This document shows, one piece after another, positions 46,901 to 58,900 of a DNA stretch of 64,000 bases. A program made the position numbers and the translations under genes. Origin of the DNA: Perognathus longimembris pacificus (taxonomy: Eukaryota > Chordata > Mammalia > Rodentia > Heteromyidae). The stretch lies in contig NC_063176.1 in assembly GCF_023159225.1 (NCBI RefSeq), positions 4,724,963 through 4,788,962 on the forward strand. Direction: 5' to 3'. How positions within the stretch are numbered: position 1 is the stretch's first letter; the number at the start of each line of letters is the position of its first letter. The notes beneath the pieces were generated by a model. It saw only the letters and a list, made by a program, of their open reading frames with translations. It had not been told where the DNA came from and searched no databases.

Positions 46901-49900
46901 ATTTTATACATTACAGTAAGAATCTACAAAAAAAAAACCCTTTACATATTAAATATCCTCTACATATTAAATAGAAGATCTAAAGATGATAGGCACAAAG
47001 AATTTCCCGAGGAAAAGGAGAATACAAATATCTCTTAAAACAATAAATCTCTTCTATTAAGAGAATTTATGCCAGGCAGTTGTGGCTCACAGCTGTAATC
47101 CTAGCTACTCAGGAAGCTCAGATTTGAGCTTCCATTATCTCCAATTAATCATTAGAAAATTAGAAGTGACAATCTGTGGCTCAAAGTGGTAGAATGCTAG
47201 TCTTGAGCCAAAGTTCCACGACCAAAACAAGGAAAAAGGCAATGAATTTTGGACACAAGAAAAAAAATAATTTTGGACTGGGAATGTGGCTTAGAGATAG
47301 AGTACTTGCCTAGCATGCCTGAAGCCCTGGGTTCAAGTCCTCAGTACCACATAAATAAAAAAGGCTGGAAATGGCACTGTGGCTCAAGTGGTGCACAGAC
47401 CCTGAGTCTAAGCCCTGGACTGGCAAAAAAAAAAAAAAAATCCATATTCATTTATTATAAAAGAATAGTTATCCATTTATTATGAAAGTATAGTCTCCCA
47501 TTCCATCTGAATGTCTTCTACACAAAACCCAGCCACATTACTGGCATTACATAGAGCTGGTTAAAAATGCAAACTGTTGGGGCTAGGAACATGCATGAAG
47601 CCCTGGGTTCGGCTCCTCAGTACCACATATACACAGAAAAGGCCAAAAGTGGCACTGTGACTCAAGTGCTACAGTGCTAGCTTTGAGCAAAAGAAGCTCA
47701 AGGACAGTGCCCAGACCTTGAGTTCAAGCCCGAGGACTTGGCTTGATGAAAATTTAAAAATAATAAAATAAAAATGCAATGTCTTGCCAGGTGCAGGCGG
47801 CTCAAGCCTGTAATCCTAGCTACGCAAGAGGCTGAGATTTGAGGACCACAATTTGAAGCCAGCCTTGGACAGCAAAGTCCAAAAGGAGCTCAGGGCCCTG
47901 AGTTCAAACCCCAAAATAGCACCAAAAACAACAACAAAAAAAGCAGCAGCAGCAAATTGTTGTAACTCTACCCATTTAACTAAGATCCCATTGTTTGACT
48001 TAAGTTTTTTTAACTGTTCTTAACAGATACCAAAAAGATTAAAAGCAAAATGTACCTTCCCCAATGGGTCGTTGCATACATTCTCTACAGTAACTAACTG
48101 AACATTTTCTTTCACAGTGTCACTGTTATGTTACTGGTGGACGGGGGTTGGTTTTTGAGACAAGGTCTTACTAACCATGCAGTAGCCTTAAACTGGCAAT
48201 CCTCCTGGATGCAGTAGCCTTAAACTGGCAATCCTCCTGGATCCAAGGATTTCAGAAATGTACCACTCCACCTTGCTTACTAATGCATTCTTTATTCCCT
48301 ATCCATTATAAATCATGAGACAAATACCATTTGTGATGAATATCATTTTCACATCAAACCCAACAACTAAGCCATATATATAGTTAAAAACTTTTTTTTA
48401 CCCTCTTCAAATGTGAGTCTAGACCTTGAAAGACACTGTGAGAGAAAGAGACTTTAGACCCTGAAATCTACACTCTAGAGAACATAATGCAAAAGTACCT
48501 CATTTGCCCATTATTAGAAAACAGTTGATATTTGCTCTATCACTTATATGAGGAAATAAAATTTATGTTGCACTAATGGGTAAAATTCTACAGTAATAAA
48601 ACTATTTAAAGAATGGAATTTTTTTTTCGGGGCTGGGGATATAGCCTAGTGGCAAGAGTGCCTGCCTTGGATACACGAGGCCCTAGGTTCGATTCCCCAG
48701 CACCACATATACAGAAAATGGCCAGAAGCGGCTCTGTGGCTCAAGTGGCAGAGTGAGCCTTGAGCGGGAAGAAGCCAGGGACAGTGCTCAGGCCCTGAGT
48801 CCAAGGCCCAGGACTGGCCAAAAAAAAAAAAAAAAAATGGAATTTTTCTTCTAATGCTGAATACATTGTCTGCATATGTAACAAATCTGTTAGCATCTTG
48901 ACATAAATACACCCTAAGACTATATTCACCATGCACTATTGACAGGGGGTCCCCAAAGTATGGTAACCTATCCTACTTGCTATATCCCTCAACTTCCCCT
49001 CAACAGAAAACTATGTGGTCTTTTTGCCAACTATTAACTAGACTCACACTTTTGCCTCATGAATCAATGAAGACAAAGAGATAGAGCAAGTAGTATTAAA
49101 AGAGATGATCAGAAGATGGTTCTTAATCTTCCATTTTGTACCTTTACAATGAAGCCCTCTGCAGATCTTATGTCAATTAAGTCTGAAGTATAGAAACGGA
49201 AAGACAAGTTTGGGTTCCTCAGAACAAAAAATTGTTTCGACTGTTGCCATTCAATGGAAATTGAAAGTCATTCTACCACAGAAATGTCATAGTAGCTAGT
49301 GGAAAGGCCTGTGTGAATAGACTTCAAGCACGTAAGTACTTAAATAGCTAATTTTACTACACAAAAATGTAAGCAACTACAATATTAAAACTTGGTCTTT
49401 CTATATATACAATTTAGACTTCTGCTAATAAGTAGCTGATCATTTTGTAGCCTGGAAACATTTTCACAAGAATGTACAAATTTTGTTCAAGATTACTTTA
49501 TATACTATTTAGGGGCACTATAAAAGATTTTAACTATAAAAGATCATAAATAATCCCACATCACCTCAAAAAATATAATAGACTTTACATTTTAACATAC
49601 TCAAAGCAAGTCCTTAAGACTCTATCAACCAAAACGCCCAGCAAACATAGAAAGCATTAATTACCTGATCCATCTGTGCCTGAACCAGATCTGACAGATC
49701 CATCTGTGAAGGAAACAGATTCAGAACCAGAGTCACTGGCCTCGCTTCTAGTGTCATAATCATTTCCTTCCTCCTTCTGGTCTCTCTCATCCTGTTCATA
49801 TTCTTCTTCCTCCTCTTCTTCATCTTCTTCCTCCTCTTCTTCCTCTTCTTCCTCCTCCTCCTCTCCATCTTCATCGACCTCCTCATCTTCCTCTGCATCT

Positions 49901-52900
49901 TCATCTACCTCTTCATCTTCTTCCACATCTTCCTCTACTCCTTCCTCATTCTCAGTGTTATTACCTTGTTCATCAGAAGAACCACTGCTGCCAGTCTCAT
50001 GGTCAGAACCATATTCTTCAGAGTTCACTTCTTCCTTTGAAGACTGACTGGATCTGCTTGGACGTCTATCAACTTCAAGCCCAATTCTCTGATGTTTAAA
50101 GAAAAAGGGAATCAGCAGTCATGTAACAGACAAGGTCAAGATGAATAAATAGTTCTAAAGCCTCAAAGAAAATTGTTTTCTGTTTTACATCTGCAATAAT
50201 ATTTACTACCTCAGAGCCATCTGGTGTAGGAGATTTAGCTCTTCTTTCAGGATCCCTTTTCCGTAGACAAGCTTTTTCAGGCTGACTCTTAAAAGGTTCT
50301 CTAGAGGCACTGCTTGAAAGACGAATTTTCCGATCAGCATCTAGACGCTTGTTTCTTTCAGATCTTTGATATTCGTCATTTTTATATTCTGTGACTGACT
50401 TTCCTTTTGTACTAACTATTCGTTTGTTATTGCTGACAGATGAACTTAGTGGCTTAGAAATCAATTGTCTTGAATGGACAGAAGGCTTTTGTCGCTTGGT
50501 GTCAGTAGATTCCATTCGGTCACTTTTTCTCTTTGATCCTTTAAAATACAATTTAAAAAGACACATAAAAGTATTTTCAACACTGTATTAATTTCATCCA
50601 AGATTTACACATAATGTGTATAAGGGAGGGAAAAAGTTTCATTTCTTTAAAATGTCTTATGAAATACCTTAATTGCAAAATTATTCTAAAAGAAAACTTA
50701 GCTTTCAGCTACTGAACTAATCCAATATACTTAAAGGGTTCCACATACTTGTGACTCCATTCATATTGAATAGAGCCTTTATGCAGAACATGATTTGTTA
50801 TCAGCTTTTGATATGAACTACCAAGAAAACAAGTACAATAAACACATTAAAAAATTGACTCTCTTCAAGTACACTTTTTTAAAGAGATAACAGAATTCTT
50901 ACCCTTTTTTTCACTTTTATCTTGTTCACTCTCTGGATTATATAGTTCATCATCCTGTTCTGGTACTTCAGTCAAAATATCATCTAGAACATTAAGTTCT
51001 CCATCTGTAAACAAATTTAAAAATAGGTAAAAAAAAAAAATTAGTATCCATGAAGCACTGATTCCACGAGTAGTTAGCAAGTATGGACCATAACCCTCTA
51101 GGTGATTTTATTTTAGGACCAAGATACTCATGCCCATAAAACAATTATAGTATAAAGGATATGATTAGTTTTGTTTACAAAACTACATATATACACTACA
51201 TGAAAGATGGCAGACAACAGTTTAATCAATTAACCATCCAAGTCATTACCATTAATGGGAAATCAACACCATAAACTTCCTGGTATGATGACTGAGAATA
51301 AAACATTTCTGAGATAATCCTATACAAAATGCAAACTCTGAACCTATATATGAGGAAAAATGAAATTAAGCCAAATAAAAGATCATGTAAATATGTCTGT
51401 CATGGAAGCATAGCTCATATTATTAGAGACAAAATATGTAACTGAACAAAGCTATATCTGAGACTAACTGGGAAAATTTAGGAAATTTAAATAAAATGTT
51501 TACATTAAAGTAACAATGTTAGTTTTGAACTTTTTTCTTTCTTTCCAGTCCTGGGCCTTGGACTCAGGGCCTGAGCACTGGCCCTGGCTTCCTTTTGCTC
51601 AAGGCTCTGCCACAAGAGCCACAGCGCCACTTCTGGCCATTTTCTATATATGTGGTGCTTGGGAATCGAACCCAGGGCTTCATGTACACGAGGCAAGCAC
51701 TTTTGCCACTAGGCCATATTCCCAGCCCTAGTTTTGAAATTTTGATAGCCCTATGAATAAGTAAAGAACATTCTTATTTTTAGGAAACATGCTTTAGAAT
51801 TTAGGGACAAACATACATCATACCTGCAAACTTGAATACAAATATCTACATATATACAAGGGAGAGGGAATTGCCAGAGGGGAGTACTGGAGGGCAAGTT
51901 GAGAGAATAAGAGAAAATGGTAACATTTACAGAGTAGCTGAGTACAACAAAATTCTGTACTAGTCCCATAGCTTTTCTATTTATTTGAAGCTATATTAAA
52001 AAAAAAAAAAAAGGGGCTGGAAATATGGCCTAGTGGCAAGAGTGCTTGCCTCCTACACATAAAGCTCTAGGTTCGATTCCCCAGCACCACATATATGGAA
52101 AACGGCCAGAAGGGGCACTGTCGCTCAGGTGGCAGAGTGCTAGCCTTGAGCGGGAAGAAGCCAGGGATGGTGCTCAGGCCCTGAGTCCAAGGCCCAGGAC
52201 TGGCCAAAAACAAATAAATAAATAGATAGATAGATAGATAAATAAATACCACCTATTGAGGTTGAGACAAGAGGTATCACATCACCAAAGTGGCTCCAAT
52301 CCAAGACAATTAAAAAAATTGAAAAAGGGAAAGAAAAAAACCTATCAATGTGCCATACAAAATTTGAAGCCTGTTAATATAAACTGTAAGGTATAACTTG
52401 TTCAGAAAAGTCAAAACTATTTTAACATACTCAATGGTCACAAAAACTTATAATTCAGAGCTACTTCCTGAACACTGAACCCTTCTGAAATTGGTTGACA
52501 TTTTCCCCCAAATCAGTGCAAAATAATATTATAAATACATACAGAAAACATCTAAATTTAACTTTCCTGGAGCTTGGACTCTACCACTTGAGCTACAGAG
52601 CCACTCTGGCTTTTTCTGAATAGTTTAGTTTTTATTGGATATGAGTGTCTCAGGCAGGTTCCTGCCCAGGCTGGCTTCAAATCCCAGTCCTCAGATCTCA
52701 GCCTCCGGAATAGCTAGGATTACAGGCGTGAGCGACATGAGGCCTGACTCCGGCTCTCTGAGCTGAGCTTCGCTCTAGCACTTGAGCCACAGCTACACTT
52801 CCTTCTTTTGGGGAGTAGTTTATTGAAGAAAGGAGCCTCATAAATTTTCTTGTCCAGAATGGCTTCCATCCATGATCTTTGGACCTTAACTTCCTGGGTA

Positions 52901-55900
52901 ACTAGGATTACATTACAGGTGTGAGCCACCAGCACCTGGCTTGTTATGGTTTTAAGGGCTATTGATCACTAGTTGTCCAGATTCTCATCTGAAAATAGCC
53001 AGATTCAACACTTTGGGAAAGATAACATAGTAAGGATTTCCATGAAGTGCTGTTTATCCCTATCCAATCAGTAGATTAAGTAGTCTTAACAGACCATGAC
53101 TGCTTTGCTCTTAACTCTTTATGTGCCCCCATCTTGGAGTCTAAGCACTGTCCCTAAGCTTTCTTGCTTTCTTGTTCAGCCCGGAGTCCAAGCCCCAGGA
53201 CAGGCCAAAAAAAAAAAGGAATGTAAGAAGCAAGGAAATCTGGATTATCCCTGTTAACTGTTAATATTTACAAAAATTAAACACTGCTTTTAAAAAGCCA
53301 ATGAGAATTATACTAGTAGATATGTCTAACATATGCTGTTGATTCTGTCAGCTTCCTTCATCAGTTACAAAAAGTACACTGTGTACATGTTAGTTCACTT
53401 TCAACTTGGAATGAATGTTACAAATGAAATAGTATTTCAATATACTCACAAGCCTCTGCTGCTAAAGACTATAACCATTTTTAGCATATACTTTTTGGAA
53501 ACAAGTAATGACCTCCTTAGGATGTAAAATTATATCCACTAGATCTAATTCTTAAACTTAAGTGTTTTAAGTCATGTTCTTGTCCTGAAACTCAGTATTA
53601 TTGTATTCTATATAAAGAGACAGGTATAGCATACTTCACCAACAGCAATACAGACATGATTAATAAATGTTAGGTTGAAAAAGTTCCATGAACATACAAA
53701 TCATGTACTATTTAAAGAAAAAAGATTTCTATGGGCTTAAAAAGCACACAGAATGTTACTCTTGATTCTCATAGAGAGAACTATAAAGTCTTTAAAAAAT
53801 CATTTTAAAACCTCTAAACTTGTTTCAAAATTAAGATACTACAAATTTTATTTTCAAAATGTGCCCGTCAAGGTCAAAGACTCTGTATAAAAGCTGAGGG
53901 GGTGGGGTTGTTGCTTTGATTTTTGTGCCAGTCCTGGAGCTTTAACTCAAGGCCTGGTTGCACTGGTTGCAGTTCCAGAGCTTTTTTATTTTTTGCCAGT
54001 CTCGGGACTTGAAATCAGGGCTGGGTGCTTGCTGTCCCTGAGCTGCTTTGTGCTCAAGGCTTGGGCACTGTCCCTGAGCTTCTTTTGCTCAAAGCTATCT
54101 TAGATACTCTTGCCATTTGAGACACAGAGCCTCTTCTGGCTTTTTCTGTTTATACAGTACTGAGAAATTAAACCCAGGGCTTCATGCATGCTAGGAAAGC
54201 ACTCTACCACACTAAACCACATCCCCAGTTCTACTTACAGATTTTTAGTGGTTAATTTCTAATGGACTTTGGCTGGCTTTAAATCAGTCCTTAGATCTTA
54301 GCCTCTTAAGTAGCTAAGATTGCCAGTGTGAATCACTGGAACCTAGCTGGCCCCTTTAACTTTTTAGGACCCTATCAGCTGCTTTTAGCTTTTTAAGACA
54401 CATTATCTACTGTGTTAAACAACAACTTTACCTGCCTGACCCTAGTATGCTTTCACTTCTGAATAATACCTGAAGTAAACTGGAGATTCAGTTCAGAGGA
54501 CATTGAGATTGAGCTACATGAGCTCCAAGTCCAGTTGTAGTATCAAAGAAGAGGGTATATATTGAGAACCCTTTCACTGTGTTGAAGCAATTAGTCATCT
54601 TGTGTCTTTCATGTAATTTCAAATGTTTTCTTAGACTAAGCAGCTACAACACAACAAGGTGATAAAAATCTTATGTAACTACAGTAACATGTGATCCACT
54701 GTTAACTGAAATGTTATGGAATAACTGTTCTTTCTAAAAGCACAGGAAGGCTCACAGGGACAATACTACACAATTTCAGCAGATTAGCTGTACTGACAAT
54801 ACAAGCAGTATTGCATCTTCCAAATATTTTAACTGTATTACCAGATTATTTGGAATTGTCTTACTTGTAAATCCTGCCCAAGGTTTTCTTTGGCTTGACC
54901 TCAGGGCCTGGGCACTATCCCTGAGCACTGTAAGCTCAAGGCTAGTGTGCTCTACCACTTGAGCAACAGCTCCACTCAGCCTTTCGGTGGTGCATTGGGG
55001 AGTCTCATGGATTTTCCTGCTCGGGCTGGCTTTGAACCTCAAACCTTCCAATGTCAGCCTCGTGAGTAGCTAGGATTGCCAGTGTGAGCCACCCATGCCT
55101 GGCTTTTGCCTCAAATTTTAAACAAACACAAAGCAAAACAAAATGAAATGTAGACTAGCAGGGCACCAAAGGCTCATGCTTGTAATCCTAGTTACTCAGG
55201 AGGCTGAGAGCCAAGGAAATGTTTGAAGCCAGTTTTACCTCCATCTTGAAATGTCTAGCACAAGAAAGTCAAAACCTTAATTCCAGAGATAATTAGTGTA
55301 GAAAACTAACCTTTATCTGGGACACGATCATTTTTGACCATAGGAGCTCACTAAATTCAAAATTTCAGGATACAGTGTCAGGCTAGAACTTAAAAAGTTA
55401 AACACAGAATACAATTTATTTTCCAACACAAGCACCAGAGTACACTATACACTTTTAGTTTAATTCAGTATAGTCTCAGTGGAGTCTGGAAATGTCCTGG
55501 AGACTTTCAATTAAGTACATTTTATCTTAAACCAGACTCTCAGCTATTTTTTGTCATTCAAAACTATCTTTATTTTAAACCAAAAAAAAAAAAAAAGATT
55601 TTCCTATCCCATCCAATTTCCTCCCTTATAAAAGTGGGAGGCTAAAAAACCAAAAACAAAAAAGTGTGAGAGGCTTAGGCAGGCGCTGGTGGCTCACACC
55701 TGTAATCCTATTTGAAGCCAGCCTGAGCAGCAAAGTCCATGAGACCCTTACCTCCAATAAAGTACTCAGAAAAAGCTGGAAGTGGCACTATGGCTCAAGT
55801 AGTAGAGCGCTTGAGAAAAAAAATCTCCTGAGACAGCACCCAGACCTTGAGTTCAAGCCCTAGGACAAGTAATAAATAAATAAATAAATGCACAAAAGGT

Positions 55901-58900
55901 AGCATATTAAGGATAGTATGTTTAACTTTTCCACTTTTTACTACAGGTAAAACCAAACAAAAATACTATTTACATACTCCATGTTTTATAAAACCATGAC
56001 TAAAGGGAACAGGAAATCTATTATCATAGGACAATAATGAGGTCCAAAGTGTGTATGTGAAAGTCTTACCTCTGTATTTTACATTGGTACCCAAGTCCAA
56101 CAAGGTAAATATTTAGAGAGACACAATTACTTTACAAAGGAAAATGATGAAAACGGATACTCTTTGCCTTCTTGGGAACTTCCAGTCTTGTGATGTGGAA
56201 ATTATGTTACTTATGAAAATGGAAACTCTTTAGACACATTTTGGGTTAAACTTTTTATAGCTTTTATAGAGGTTTGTAAGAGTAACAAAAAAGATGTGCA
56301 ACTTGCCTAGCATGTGCAAGGGATTCTTGGTTTTAATCCCCAGCACTGCCAAAAGGGGGAAAAAAGCATTTACCATTAACAGCCTATATTCTAATATATT
56401 TGGGATAAGAAAGGATCATAAGATCATCCTTATTTAATGAAAGCATCATAAAAAACATTATGGAAAATGTCCTGTTTCAAATCAGTAATGACAAAACAGT
56501 TAAAATTCCCATTTAAACATGTAGCTGTAAATAATTAAAATTGACCCCCACCCCATCTCCAGTAATATATGCTAGTAAGAAAAAAGATTTCCATTTTTCT
56601 TGTTGAAATATAGGAGTTAAAGGTCAAGTGTTGATTCTAACTCTAGCTACAATTATGCGACCAAAGATCACATAAATGATACTTACAGGAAGCACTACTT
56701 CCAGAAGGCAGTTTTCTAGCTTTCTTTATAGTCCAGAAAACTTCATTTTAAACTACAAAGAGAAGTCCCTACCAGGTTGTGTCAGGTTTTTTGTTTTGGT
56801 TTCTTTGTGCTGGGGTTTGAAAAAAGTGCTTGGGCATTGTGTCTAAGCTTTTCTGCTTTAAGTCTAGTGCTCACACCTCACTTCCAACCTTGACTCAGAT
56901 CTCAGCCTTCCAAGTAGCTACTCTGGTTTTAAACAGAAGTACAATTATGGAAATTAAATTAGGGAAAAGAATGTTATCCAAAGTAAGAAAGTTCATACTA
57001 AGTATTATTGACAGGTGACAACTTCTTGTTTCATTTTGTTTTTACCAACAAGGTCTTGCTATGCAACCCACGGCCAGCCTTGAATTTACAACCCTCCTGC
57101 CTTCCAAGTGCTGGGATTGCAGACGTGAGACAGGCCACTATGCCTGACTAGGTCAGGTTTGTTGCTGTTGTTTTGTTTTGTTTTTTTGGCCAGTCCTGGG
57201 CCTTGGACTCAGACTTGAGCACTGCCCCTGGCTTCTTTTTTTGGCTCAAGGCTAGCACTCTACCACTTGAGCCACAGCGCCACTTCCACCTTTTTCTATA
57301 TATGTGGTGCTGAGGAATTGAACCCAGGGCTTCATGTATATATAAGGCGACCACTCTAGCTCTAGGCCACATTCCCAGCCCAGGTGACAACGTCTTAATA
57401 ATTAAGTTAATGCATCTGGATGGCATAATCACATCATTTCTGAAACAAAACTTTTAAATAAACTGGTGTGCCTGTAATCCTGGCTACTCAGGAGTTTGAG
57501 ATCTGAGGACTGAAGTTCAAACTCAGCCTGGAGAAGGAACATTCCTGAGATTCTCATCTCCAATCAACCAGAAGTGAAAAAAGGGAAGTGGCTCTGTGGC
57601 TCCAAGTGGTAGAGGGCTAGCCTGAAGCGGAAAAAGCTGAGGGACAGGCTCCAAGGTCCGGAGTTAAAAACCCTATGAAGGACAAAATCAAAAACCCAAC
57701 TTTTTAAGATAATCACTTTTCCTCTTCGATGTGTATTGCCTACCACTGGTTTGTAAGTATATTTATCTTACTGAATTCTTGTAAGATACCGACTCTCGTC
57801 CCTCCCTCTCTAATCACAACCAGACTCCCATATTCATAACTCACGAACTATTGACAATCAAATGCTGAATTAAGATCCATTTTAATTACTACTACTAAGT
57901 GGATTTCTTTCTTCAAATACACACACACATTGAGTAACTTTTGGAAGTTTAAAGATGGAAAATAAAGGTATTATAGCCTAATCAACAAACTGACTTAGGC
58001 CAAGGCATTACCTTAAGAATATTCCCAAGCTTGTCCTCATAGTGGAGAGAAATTAACTGAAACTATATGCTCTCCAGATGTAGACACCAGAAAAAAACTG
58101 AAGAGGATGGATGACAACTGTAACCAAGGACTCTTGAGTCCACTTAAAAATAATGAACCGTACAATTAGTCACACAGACACGTGACCAACTCACGGCAAC
58201 AACTGCGCCATCTTTCAACTGTAACTGTTTCAAGATTACCATGGTGATGGTGATTTTTTTGGGGGGGGGGTGGGGAGGGGAGAGTGCCACTCCTGGGGCT
58301 TGAACTCAGGGTCGGGGCTCTGTCCCTGAGCCTCTCTGAGCCCTCTACCACTTGGGCCACTTCCGGCCTTTTCTGTGTTGGGGGGGGGAGGGAGGGAGGG
58401 GGGAATCGAACTCGGGGCTTCACGCAGTTAACCAGAAAGCCACCGTTCCCCAAAGACCTCCCATCAGTTACACGAACAAGAACTGATCCAAAACCTGCTC
58501 TGATAACGGAGTCTGGGAGCTCGCAGTTTTGAATGCAGTGACAGTCTACCCTAGGAACGAACATGAGGGTCTTTTGGGTGTGGGTTTTTTCCACGTTACC
58601 CCCTCCGACTCCCTGGTCCTCCCCGTGGGGGGGTGGGGTGGGGAGGGTGGGGAGGAGGCTCAGGGACCTTAGGGGCGCAACCTGTTTCCTTCCTGACTTA
58701 GCTGTCAGCCCCTTCGCGGGCCCTTTCCAATCCGGGGCCCGGGTGGACTTCCCCGCCTAGCGGGCGGGCGTCCGGGGAGGGCGGCGAGTCCGTCCCGCGG
58801 CAGGTCGGGGCTCGGAGGGGCCGCGGCGGCGCCTCGCCCGGAAAACCAGAAGAAAAAAAAGAAAAAAGGTGGGGCTGTGGAAAATGCGCATTGACGTCCG

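Noticed and set aside
48179..48242. CRISPR-like direct repeat
   Set aside because: Only two units, no spacer, inside a SINE of a mammalian genome.
49657..50028. Acidic low-complexity frame as a repeat artefact
   Set aside because: It is bounded by correct splice sites and matches the known YTHDC1 acidic region in register with both neighbours.
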